This document shows positions 34,764 to 45,308 of a stretch of DNA of 64,000 nucleotides, in pieces (position 1 is the first letter of the stretch; each line of letters opens with the position of its first letter). The position numbers and the translations under genes are program-made. The notes beneath the pieces are model-generated. The model did not search any database, was not told the origin of the DNA, and was given only the letters and a program-made list of their open reading frames with translations. Source of the stretch: Dipteris shenzhenensis (taxonomy: Eukaryota > Polypodiophyta > Polypodiopsida > Gleicheniales); NCBI GenBank assembly GCA_047967505.1, contig CM106541.1, one strand, 5' to 3'.

Positions 34764-35863
34764 CCTGTCTGCAAACAGCACCGCCCTTGCTTTTGGAGGC
34801 AGCCATTGCCTCCCAGATGTTGACTCTTGGATCATTGGAGGTTACTTCAACAATCTAGAGTTCGCAGACAATAAGCAAGGAGGAGCTTCCTTCTCGAAGA
34901 TGCCGGCAGCAAAGACGAGCACTTGGGAGCAGTTCATCTTTGCGAGGCATGATGGCATGTTGGAGCACCTTGACAGGTTCTACATTGGGAGGATTGGATG
35001 TTGAAAACGAAAGGTTCCACGCGCATTTTGGTAGGTACTAAGATGTCGAACCACTCCCTAGCTATGCTCACCTAGAGCGGCCCGGGGAGGACTCCCCTAA
35101 AGGGGAGTTCACATCCCAGATGACCTCCAGTAGCCGAGATTCGGCAACAGCCAAAGGGTGGCCCAGGGAGGGATTGGCCTCCTGGGTGGCTGGGGCGATC
35201 GAAAGGAGCAGCAAGGAGCTACAATCCTAGGCCTCTGATAGAGACACACTCTGCAAGAGCGGGAGAGAGCTCTACGATGAGACTTAGCATCCATAGAGAG
35301 ACTCAAGAGACTAGGACCCAAGCTCCTGGTGGCTCAATGACCGATCTCTAAGCCACAGAGGTCCGAAGAGCCGAGTTTTCGCACCATTCCTCTCGAGCAA
35401 GATGGGTCTAGTAGGGAGACAAGATGACCAAGTAGTTCTTCTAGTCTGCGGGGCTCGGATCAGATGGGACACAACTCCAGTGACTGCGAGATGAGCAAGG
35501 ACGGATGCACACAGACCCTTAGGAGATTCTCGAGATGACCACAGACTTCTATCCGCAATTGTTCCAGGAGTCTCCTACAGTCCTTGTAGCCCGAGAGGTG
35601 GGATCTAGTTCCAAGATTGGTCCCTCCGAATTGAGCAGACATCCCGAACCAAGATGCCCCTGGCGCCTCTAGCTTTGGGTAGACTGTCCCCTCGGGAGGC
35701 CTAAGAGAGTGGTTTTGGCCGTCCCGAGTAGGCCACATACAGAGAGTGGATGAGGTGACCTCCTACACGACATGGATATGACGGCAGCTTCAAATGGAGG
35801 TCGCCTTGGACCCCTGAGAGAGAGAGATAGAGAGAGAGACAGACAGACAGACAGAGAGAGACT

Positions 35864-35896
<33 letters not shown>

Positions 35897-36745
35897 GGCC
35901 CAACAGCAAGTGCCCTAGGAGGCCAAAATTCAATTCTAGATGCAGATATGGCCTAGTCTTCGAAACACGGAAGATCTCATATTTCTTCTGCTTGATCGCC
36001 CTGCTTGATCGCCCACAAGGGTTTACACGTAAGTCCTTGGCTAGAGCAGATGCGGGTGGATGGGTGCTGCCACTTTTGCATGGATGGTGTCTTGGAGACG
36101 CTTCCACACTACATATGGAACTGTCTGACCACTCAGATGATCTGGCTGGGATCCCTTCGGATTTTGACCCGGATGCAGAGATTCATCAAGATTTCACTCG
36201 GAGCATGGTGGCCTTGTTGACAGAGGGGGGCATGCCTTCCACATCAATGAGGTCTCCTCAGCTTTCAGGATACATGGACAGAGCATTCACTGGATCGAGT
36301 TGCATGATGCGATCCCACCAGCTCGGCATCGTCCTCTTTCTTCTCCAGAGGATAGCATGTGGAAGACAATGGCCAGCATCACGGTGTGAAACATCTGGGT
36401 TACGCAATGCAGGCTAAGTGATGGGCAAGCACCATGTTCCATCCACGGCCACCTTGGTTGTTCTTTGGTAGGATATCATCTACACTCTTGGCGCCACTTG
36501 GGAGCGCGGTTTATCGGATTCCAGAGCGACCACCGAAATGCGGAAGCAGTTCCGCAAGGCATGGCCTACAAGCACTTCCTACACTTTCACGCCGCAAGGC
36601 ATTTGCTGGCTGTATAGTCCTCCTCCCTACTTGTTAGCCCCTGTCCCTGAGATACCCTAGGCAATAAGCTGGGTTCTCAGGAAGCAGGTTGGTTGTATGG
36701 TTGATTTTCCACCATTAATAGAAAGTTCCTTTTTTTGTAAAATAA
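34764..36745 (+). pseudogene. L1-type LINE, continuation after the gypsy insertion, to its 3' end
   Basis: Right after the duplicated ACGCA the endonuclease domain continues: SWIIGGYFNNLEFADNKQGG (about 34825-34885) is the conserved WxIGGDFN block with Asp replaced by Tyr. The middle (35000-35900) is strongly decayed and contains a (GA)n tract at 35818-35893. Near 36005-36115, SPWLEQMRVDGCCHFCMDG and ETLPHYIWNC form the zf-RVT zinc finger (PF13966) that ends plant L1 ORF2. The element ends around 36740 in a T/A-rich stretch after CCATTAATAGAAAGTTCC. Reverse transcriptase is not recognisable, probably lost by deletion. Confidence 0.75.
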
Positions 36746-38725
36746 AAAGATAGTTGACAAACCCATCCTTCCTCTTGGGTGTCGTCATCCAGTTGCCATC
36801 CCTTGTTCTGACTGTTGTTCCCGCCAAAGCTCTTCTTCACATCATTATTCCTTTGGTCCTTGGCTCTTGTGCATTGTTTCACAGGTATAAAGTCTGATTC
36901 GACACTAAACGTGCCTCTGGATAAATAGCTTGAGCTGTCATCGTCGTCTACTGCTAGTTGAATGGCTATCTCCACCGTAATGGTTCACGCTTTTGTTGCG
37001 ACCCTGAGCCATATTGAAGAACTGGTCCTTGAGTCAGGCCATGTATTGTGGTCCTAGAAACCTCTCTTGATGTTCCTACAGAAGTCTCATCACCTAAAGA
37101 CAAACACCCCTTTCTAGGGGTTGCAGTTATCTAGCTGCTACTTTTGCCACCATGTGATTGCTTCACCACCCAAGTGCATGGATGCAAGGATAGACCAACC
37201 CCTTCTCCATCCTTCATCAAACAATGAAGCAACTATCGATCTGGCTGATCCAAGCTGTGAGGGTCAAAGGGTTTGTCTTGCTCTGCATCGTGCTGGAAGG
37301 AGATCTACTCTGGTAAGCCATAGACGGTGCAATCCTATGAGATCTCGCCCATTCGCTTATGGCCGAAGTAAACAAATGAGATCGTCTCGTTCCTCCTTAC
37401 GACAAAGAGCCTCTTACAGATCCCAATGCCCTTGTAGCTTCATCATGCCCTCCAGCATCATATTTCATCAGTCTCTATGATGGAACCTCATGGCAACATC
37501 GACGACCTTGTAAAGCTTGACACTTCTTCTTGAGGTTTCTCTCTCATGCAGGCCTCACTTTTGAACATTTGCTTGCAGCTTGCAGAGGTACTCAAGAGTT
37601 GTCTAGAAAATGCCATAACCAATTGGTGACCTAGAGCCATTCCAGACGTCATCTAGTTTGGCTTGCCATTTAGGCAAATTTAGGTTTTACCCAAGTTTCT
37701 CGTTCAGTGGATGACTCTGTGGCATACAACTAGGGCTTCGCTTGCATATCTTGTAAGGGCTTTCTTCCCTCTTAAGTGGATTGCCACAAAACTTTTGGAT
37801 TGATATGTACACACTGAAGGGACTTGAAATCCCAACAAGCAAAACTTCCTCAAGTTGTAAAACCAACCCCACCATGTTTTATAAATCAATGGCTCCATCT
37901 TACACATAAGCACGAACATGGTTGTGTGCGTCCGTGTGTGTGTGCGTGTGTTTGTTTTCAATATGCACCCATTCCTTTGTAGTTACAGAACTACACAAAA
38001 GGCGGTTTTAAGAATGGATCAATGAAGGGCTCATGGCCTACAATGATTCTCAATCATGGAGTGGTCAAGGATACAACTAAAATGCACCCATTCTTTTGTA
38101 GTTACACAACTACACAAAAGCCTCAGTTGTAGTTTTCAAGACTGCGCCAATGGCTACCAATATTTCAGGAGGTTGTTAGTAGGATCGATGGACTTAGAAC
38201 GGTCTGCGTTTCTCAAGGCTTGTCTCTCATGAAGGCATCAAAATGCCATTAAAGATTGGAGAGCTGGGAATACATGGACGCTCATCTGGTTTGGCTTGTG
38301 GCATCTAGGCAAATTTGATTTGGCCGAGGTTTATCATACAGCGGATGACTGCCGTGCATATCAACGCGGGGCTTTATCAACAGCTCTCTCTTTGGCAGTA
38401 CAATTTCTGAGGCGGGTGGCCAATTTAAGCCACACCAAATGGGCCTGTTCTCCCTGAGGTGTTTCTCTTTTGATGCATCTACCGGTTCTTACCCTTTTGA
38501 TTAGTGAAAGGGTATCATTGGCAGTTGCAGATCGAAGTAGACCCCGTGTGGTCTAACGTGAATCGAAAAAGGGTGTACAGAAAACAGGGAAATTGAGCCC
38601 CAAAAAAGCATGACAGATGCAAACTGAGATCGATTGGCAATGTTGAAGCTTGCAGATGCCGGCAGAATGCCTCCCAAGTACTGACGTGGGGCTACACAAA
38701 AGTTGCAATCTCAGATGATGCTATC
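36746..38725. other. No gene recognised; possible Gag debris and a short dyad repeat
   Basis: On the minus strand, 36755-37250 gives Gln/Asn/Asp-rich frames (e.g. KSFGGNNSQNKGWQ) that could be an old gypsy Gag linker, but support is weak. A 44-bp block built around CTTTTGTAGTTACACAACTAC, which can fold on itself, occurs at about 37960-38002 and again at 38082-38125. Confidence 0.35.
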
Positions 38726-38953
38726 TCATTTGCAGAGGTAAAAAGAAGACCCCAGAGCGAGTTTCACCCGGATGTAGCAGATGCGGACTACGGTAAGGGT
38801 AAAGAAAGCAGAGCAGCAAAGACTCAAACAGAAGTAAAGTCTGAGGGAGAACTTACTGGAGAAGTTGTGCTTGGTAGCAAAACCGATGGAGAAGACCGCA
38901 AAGTGTCGCCAGCCTGCCGATTCTTCATTCGGCAACGCGGTCAATGTTGACAC
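38726..38953 (-). other. Possible first exon of an unknown gene
   Basis: Starting at ATG 38951-38953, the minus strand reads MSTLTALPNEESAGWRHFAV and reaches a good donor (CTCCA followed by GTAAGT) near 38855. I could not find convincing downstream exons or a known domain. It may be a host gene fragment or chance. Confidence 0.2.
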
Positions 38954-38964
38954 TAGGATGTCAC

Positions 38965-39110
38965 TATATTGACTTTTTTGGCGTTAAGAAGCTAAATTTC
39001 TTTTTTGGCGTTAAGAGGCTAATTTTTGGGCAGGCCAAAACTCACTAAAATTCTTTTTTGGCGTTAAGAAGCTAAAATTCACTAATTTTTGGCCTGCCTA
39101 GGGTAATCTG
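38965..39110. repeat. Short tandem block TTTTTTGGCGTTAAGAAGCTAA x3
   Basis: Three copies of a TTTTTTGGCGTTAAGA unit lie near 38968, 39002 and 39054, and the block ends with GGCCTGCC, which pairs with GGCAGGCC at about 39030. Non-coding. Confidence 0.6.
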
Positions 39111-40221
39111 TCTACACTATCAAAGATGATAAATTTTCTATTTGGGGCTGGCCGGATGGCAAAATTTGACCGGTGGTGGATTTTCTTTGTTGACTCGTGC
39201 AAACGGGTGATTGGGCTGTCCACCGTTGCTATTTTTGTCCTCTGTGCTTGCTATTTTTGCCCCCATTTTTCTCCCCCTTTCTCTCTCTCTCTTCTTCTTC
39301 TTCTTGCTTGCTATTTTTGGCCTAGGCTTATGTAAAGCATTCTCCTTTTGGAGATGGTAAAATTAGGTGAATGGGTGTTTTAAATTTTTTGGCACTTGGA
39401 ATTTCGTGATTGGGCGTGCAATTGATATTCTAATTTCGTATCCTGATTTTTTGCTAGCGTGTTGTGTTAGTTGTACATACGTGTGCTTAGTTTGTGTTTA
39501 CTTTGTTGGGTTGCTGCGTTTGCATGGTTATCCAGTGTAACTGGTTCTATTAGTGCACGTGTCATTTGCTGAATGGGGCTTCGTGCGTGGTGTCTTTGTT
39601 TGCATGGGTGGACTTTCGTGGAATGTTGTTATTTGCATGCACGTGCTTGTCTTCGTCGGTGAATTCACTGTAGCTCTTCGAATGTTGAAGTGTTTTGCCT
39701 CTTGTCTTTCGCGTTTGTTTTGGGCGGTCTTCACGTTGATTTTCGTCGTTCTGCCTCTACGGATTCTATGGGGCTCTTTCCAGTCTCTAGGACATTAGTG
39801 GCTGTGCTGTATGTTCGCTGGTTCTAATTGGAGCTGTGGTGTATGTCCACTGGTTCTGATTGGAGGATACCTCCTTCGTTGCTGCTCTTTGGCGCTTCCT
39901 CTTTTCGTGGAACCTTTGTCTGGACCGCTCCTTTCCTTCCGCATCATTTCGGTGTTCATAGAGGCAACCGAAGGAAATTATTGGTCGGAGCATGCAATTT
40001 CTTTGAGACGTAGCGTCAGAAAGGCCTGGGTTGACGTAGTATTGTGGAACGGCTTCCCTTGGATCCAAGACGGCTCCATTGAATCGGAAGAGTCGGCTGT
40101 AACGATTCATTTTGCTGAAGGGATGGACCATGCTGCTTTTGCTGTACCGCCTCGCCACCAATTGCCTAGTATTTCTAACTTGGTGCTTGGCTTGAAGGTT
40201 CGATGCACCGTCGCCAGTAGC

Positions 40222-40229
40222 TATAAAAG
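40222..40229 (+). promoter_or_regulatory. TATA box of the unrecognised spliced gene
   Basis: TATAAAAG lies 87 bases before the ATG at 40309, a normal plant spacing for a short 5' UTR. Support comes from the phase-consistent exons that follow. Confidence 0.45.
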
Positions 40230-40308
40230 CAACCCCTTCGGTTGGTATCGTCCTCTCCTCCTCACACTGATCATTTGCCAACTATTGATTGCGCCTCCTC
40301 CTCAAACA

Positions 40309-42518
40309 ATGTCTTCCTACGGAGATGTTCCCACTGATTCCATGGACACAGGCAGCCAAAATTTCCAGAAGGGTATTCGTCTTTCTGAATTGTTTTCGAA
40401 CTTCCTTCCTTCCTTCATTGCTTCGTGGCTTACTGTTGCCTGCAATTATCTGCATCTATAGAACTGGAGAAGCTCTGCGATATCACAGATATAGTCTCCC
40501 CTCGTCCAAACGTGGAACTGGAAATGGGTAAAGTGTTGTTGTAAAACAGATTCACTTCGTTATAGCAACGAATTCTTTTTTGTTGTCTTCTGAGAGTTTT
40601 CGCAATGTTTGCTGGCAGCTGATGAAAGCCTATGCAAGATTAAAGAGGAGGTAGCGACCTCGGACTCTTTCATGCCAGAATTCATTCCACAGCGAATGCT
40701 CCTGAGACCAACTCAAGCGCTGCCGCAAAACCGTCTGAGCATATGGGCACCTCTGGTACGTTATAAATCTGGTCCTTGTGTTTTTGGTGTGTTAGAATCG
40801 TCTCGACGAAGATACTAATGTGCCTTGATACGATCGTCAGAGGAGGTGAATGCCTGGTTAACGGGAAATCGATCCTTCCACGTTTGGTTGGGCAAACGTG
40901 CAATCAAAGAAGCGCCTCAAACGCTTGAGGGGAGGCGAGGTCTCGTAGGTACGTAGAACTCTCCCATTCCGCCTCTGGATAATTTGTGTTTCCTACTCGA
41001 CTCGGCCACCTACTTGTCGGCTTCCCTTGCAATAGTCGCAAATTCACGTGAAGATCTCACTGTCCTTGCTCTCCAAACTAATTGCTGAGCTGCCTTTGTT
41101 TTCTTTGTCAGTCAAAACTTCGCGTTGTCTTCTGTACCCGATTGACATTCCAAATCGATGTCCAAGCCAATGACAACTGCTTGACCCGACTGCCATTAGA
41201 CGTTTTAATTACAGATACTAATGTATCTGTGTATTCGCAGGATCTTCCATTGCAAGCGGTAGTACACTACCACAACCTGCCGTTCCTGTTGAGTCCGAGA
41301 TTGGGGAGGGATGCTCACGAGCTATGAAAAGAAGCCCACTGTCAAAGTTTTGTAGGGGGAAAGGGTGACCGAAAATCACTGAAGAGAGAGTTTCAAGAAG
41401 CGGCAAAGTATGCATACGAAGAAGGTGGTAAGAGAACCTTTTCTTCGTTTACATTCTTTGTAGAAGTTCCGTCAGATGTTTCTCGTCACAACTCTATCTG
41501 CAGGTTATTTTTTCGAGAACCGCTGCTTGCATTCTTACTGCACTACGTACGAAGGGTGTTGTCATAGTGTGAACATAATCACCTTGAATTCTGTCTTTCA
41601 TTCATCAAAAAACAGTTTCTAGTACCGCTTTGTATCAGGCGTTTTCTCATTAGAAATACAGAAGACTCCTCTTGTTGTGGTATGACTCAATTGGTGGCTA
41701 CTGTTTTCCTTTACACCTTTCTTTAAAAAATGACAATGATGTACTTCTTAGTCCACTAGGACAAGCTACATCTCATACTTCTTTTGTTAAATTTCATACT
41801 TCTGTTGCTGTTTAAAGAGCTTCATAATTGGATACCCATACAGAGTGTCTCCACAATGGGACCTCGCTTTTTTGTGTGTTTCAATAGATTGTAGCAGAGA
41901 CTCCAATGTGTAGCCTAGGGATACAAATATTTTTTTTTAGTACACTGTAGAAAAAACATTTGTCTTACAATTGTCATTTTCTAAATTTTCAGCATTGAAG
42001 CGCTCCTCATTGAAAGTACATTCTGAAGATGATATAACATCCAACGCATCACTTAGAGAAAGACATAGCAACGCACCACCTCTGCACAATCCAAACTACA
42101 TCGTAGGACCCATTGTTCCCTTGGCCGAGAATTTTGTTGGGGGGGAAACTCCTTGCTTACCCTTTCCAATGGCGTGCTATCGGAACTCATATGCCACCGC
42201 TTCACTTTGGAGTGCAAGCTATTGGCTAAGTATGGAACCTTTCGTGCCCCTAACCCCAACTACCATGTTTGCATCCGTGCGGAGGTAGCTGATTGGCGCA
42301 ATTGCGACACAATCACCATGGTTATGCCACATGCATTTGTGGAGAAATACAAGGACTACTTGAAGGTGGACTGCTTTTATCGTATTGAGGGAGCCACTGT
42401 AGTCCCCAAAGGAACCGACAAAGGTGGTATGGTAAGCTACTCACTCCAAGTTAATGCCACAACTGCTGTCATACGTGGCGAGCCATTCGACGATACTATT
42501 GCTTTTTTTCCGAAATAA
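40309..42518 (+). CDS. Unrecognised five-exon gene with OB-fold-like C-terminus, damaged
   Basis: A gene model with matching splice phases can be read: exons 40309-40372, 40619-40755, 40843-40948, 41241-41427 and 41993-42518, all with GT/AG introns. The first ~140 residues are hydrophilic and unrecognised. The last exon codes for RFTLECKLLAKYGTF, then HAFVEKYKDYLKVDCFYRIE and MVSYSLQVNATTAV. Its strand pattern resembles an OB-fold as in replication protein A; this is inference. Two single-base frame errors are needed, one in G5A3G3 at 41355-41365 and one in G7 at 42139-42145. It is either a young pseudogene or a gene with homopolymer sequencing errors. Reading may continue past 42518 (AFVVIKVNSKGGLNDQ near 42595-42640) to the point where CACTA element C was inserted. 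Confidence 0.4.
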
Positions 42519-42663
42519 CCATTGCGTTGTACTTCCCTTGGGCATCCCCCAGCATCAAGTTAGGCGTCGGCAACATTCTATTGCCAGCTAAAGTGCTTTT
42601 GTTGTCATCAAGGTGAACTCCAAAGGTGGATTGAACGACCAAGTGATAATTGCCGATGGGCCT

Positions 42664-42900
42664 CACTACTACACACGGATCCTATTGCGACGTTTACGTA
42701 TCGACGTTTAGCGTGCGCGGGGCGCTAACCATTGGTATGAAAAGCGCGTCTCGTAAAGTGTCGCTATATAGCCACGTTAGGCAAACGTCGCTATATAGAG
42801 ACTATTACAAAAGTCGCTATATAGCGACTATTACAAAAGTCGTTATATAGCGACATTGATATAGTATTTTATAGCGACGTTTTCTAGAGACGTTTTTTAC
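42664..42900. repeat. Left terminus and subterminal repeats of CACTA C
   Basis: After the CACTA terminus, variants of GTCGCTATATAGCGAC (self-complementary) occur at about 42761, 42786, 42810 and 42839, the last with GTTAT in place of GTCGCTAT. Subterminal repeats of this kind are binding sites for CACTA transposase-associated proteins. The motif differs from the GACGCG motif of A and B. Confidence 0.75.
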
Positions 42901-43050
42901 TCATATAGGCCTTAAAAATTAGTTTTTTCCGATGATAAATTTTTTTAAATTTTCATACATGTTTGATCTCATAGAGAATAAAAATATGAGAGCATGTACA
43001 TCAAGCCTTTGAAGCTCATATATTCATGTCCAAGTTTGAGATGAAAAAAA

Positions 43051-43436
43051 TCAATTAAGAGCATTTACATCAACTGTTTCATCTTGAGCCAAGTCTGAGG
43101 CGCAAAACAAGTCTATCTCCAACTCTATACTGAGTTGATCTCCTATATCATCATCATACTCTAGCATCGTACGTTCACCTAAAAGTACTTGATCATCTTC
43201 TTCAATAAAGTGTGGTGATTCTTGATGATCGTTGTTTTCTTCCTCAATATCATGATCTCCATCTTCCTCCCGTGCGATGTCATTATGCACATCTTCCTCT
43301 TGGCTCATATTGTGATCTTCATCTTCTTCACTAGATTCATCGGGATCAATTGGATCCGGCATTGGTAGTGGCATCTCCATATCCACATCTCTATCTTCAA
43401 AAATTTGCTTACTTCGTGGTGCAACTTGGATCACGT
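43051..43436 (-). pseudogene. CACTA C transposase, C-terminal end cut off by insertion of B
   Basis: Minus-strand frame with stop TGA at 43051-43053. It starts VIQVAPRSK, continuing exactly the frame that is broken at 58062 (RWWY). The homologous position in A and B reads RWWHVIRIMPHSK. The tail is strongly acidic (EESSEEDED-like runs), as in the A and B proteins. Removing B and one CGT copy rejoins the two parts without loss of a base. Confidence 0.92.
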
Positions 43437-43700
43437 CACAACAAGACAAAGCACCCATAGACGCGCGCACAGACACGTTTTATGAACTAAATAAAAAACT
43501 TACGGGCGCGTCTATTTGAGCGTCTATTTTCGCGTTTGGAGACTCGCGTCTAATTGCGCGTCTATATATCAGACACACGCACGTATAGACGCATAAATAG
43601 ACGCGCTTATAAACGTGTTTATAGACGCACATATAAACGCAAGTCGAACAAATAGACGCGAATATAAACGCATTTTTAAACGCACTGATAGACGCGCTTT
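43437..43700. repeat. Left subterminal repeats of CACTA B
   Basis: Dense variants of GCGTCTAT and ATAGACGCG in both orientations fill the 260 bases after the terminus. Equivalent arrays are at 44689-44955 (A left), 51730-52020 (A right) and 57783-58061 (B right). They likely bind the element's own proteins. Confidence 0.85.
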
Positions 43701-43883
43701 TTTTTTTAAATAAATTTTACAGAATACTGTGTATGTTGTGTATGCTATATAGTTACAAGAATCTTATATCCACATTGTGTAATTCAATTCTTATAGCCAA
43801 CCGCATTTTAATTACAATTCCAAATAAAACATTACAACTCCAAAACGCAATAAAATTGAAAGCTCGAAAAGTGCTTGTATATA

Positions 43884-44035
43884 CATATAGCACGAAGCTA
43901 AGCCACGTCATGTGGCTTCAAGTACAAAAAATAAGGAAGCTAAGCCACGTCATGTGGCTTCAAGTACAAAAAATAAGAGGAGTCTATATACAAGAGGCAC
44001 GAAGCCAAGTCAGTGGCTTTAAGTACAAAAAAGAG
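43884..44035. repeat. Duplicated hairpin block behind the accessory ORF of B
   Basis: A unit with AAGCCACGTCATGTGGCTT (7-bp arms, perfect pairing) plus CAAGTACAAAAAATAAG occurs twice in direct order at about 43898-43970, and once more in weaker form near 44000-44030. The same block is present in A at about 45148-45285. It lies 3' of the accessory ORF (minus strand), so it would be in the 3' UTR. Confidence 0.7.
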
Positions 44036-44056
44036 TAGCTAGCACTACTTCTACGA

Positions 44057-44688
44057 CTAATCCTCGCTGCCTTCCACGCTCCCTTCTGCGCCTCCTTCCT
44101 CGTCTTCCTCGTCGTCTTATGCATGGGCCTATAAACAAGGGACAACATATATCAATGTATGAAAAATCAAATCTTTACTTATAATTTTGGCATTATCTAA
44201 TTACTTTCAAATACCTGGGGGGCCGCTCCAGTAGCTCGGGTATACTGCTCCTCAATAATCAACCCGTCATCATAGAAGTGCCTCCATGTATCTCCTCTAC
44301 GATGGTGGCGGTGGTAAGCTGTCTCCACTGGAATAGGGTATCTGCCCAAGATCTCAAGCTGCATGACCGCGATACACTTTGCGGAGGGATTAGTACAAAG
44401 AAACAACCAACCTCCTAATAAACTACATAAGCAATATAATTTGAGATCGATACTTACAAATTGGGCCTCCCATGATTCAACATCCCCTGCTCCAAAATGC
44501 GCGCTTCCATATTCTTCCATCTGGATCCTCCATGCCTCCACGTGCTGCAGACTGGGGTCCTCCCTCGCTGACTTCATTGCCTTCTTCCACTCACGCTTGT
44601 GAGCGGTGTGGGGCGGGCCCCTTGGTGGTTGACCTGCGTCAAGCCTGGCAAGCTCCGCTAGTGCCTGCCTCTTAAGCGAAGATCTTTT
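44057..44688 (-). pseudogene. Accessory ORF of CACTA B, 3' part (after insertion of A)
   Basis: Continuation of the B accessory gene: rest of exon 1 at 44458-44688 (RSSLKRQALAELARLDAG, GPPHTAHKREW), exon 2 at 44215-44358 (YHRHHRRGDTWRHFYDDG) and exon 3 at 44057-44128, which is acidic and ends ...EGSED-type residues before TAG. The first residues follow directly on ILSN at 52021 once A and one TTT copy are removed. Similar to the plant Ptta/En/Spm accessory proteins (Transposase_24-like); function unknown, probably DNA binding or regulation. Confidence 0.75.
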
Positions 44689-45308
44689 CACAACAAGCAA
44701 AGCACCCATAGACGCGCGCACAGACCCGTTTCATGAACTAAATAAAAAACTTACGGGCGTGTCTGTTTGCGCATCTGGAGACCCGCGTCTAATTGCACGT
44801 CTATATATCAGACTCATGCGCGTATAGACGTGCAGTTAGACGCATAAATAGACGCGCTTATAAATGCATTTATAGACGCACATATAGACGCAAGTCGAAC
44901 AGAGAGACGCGAATATAAACACATTTTTAAACGCATGGATAGACACGCTTTTTTTTTTTTTAATAATTTTACAGAATACTGTGTATGTTGTGTATGCTAT
45001 ATAGTTACAAGAATCCCATATCCACATTCTGTAATTCAATTCTTACAGCCAACCGCATTTTAATTACAATTCCAAATAAAATATTACAACTCCAAAACGC
45101 AATAAAATTGAAAGCTCAAAAAGTGCTTGTATATACATATAGCACGAAGCTAAGCCACGTCATGTGGCTTCAAGTACAAAAAATAAGGAAGCTAAGCCAC
45201 GTCATGTGGCTTCAAGTACAAAAAATAAGAGGAGTCTATATACAGGAGGCAGGAAGCCAAGCCAGTGGCTTTAAGTACAAAAAAGAGTAGCTAGCACTAC
45301 TTCTACGA

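Noticed and set aside
39787-40281. 164-residue minus-strand frame and 216-residue plus-strand frame (39811-40461)
   Set aside because: They overlap each other across the proposed promoter; the TATA box and phase-matched exons starting at 40309 explain the region better.
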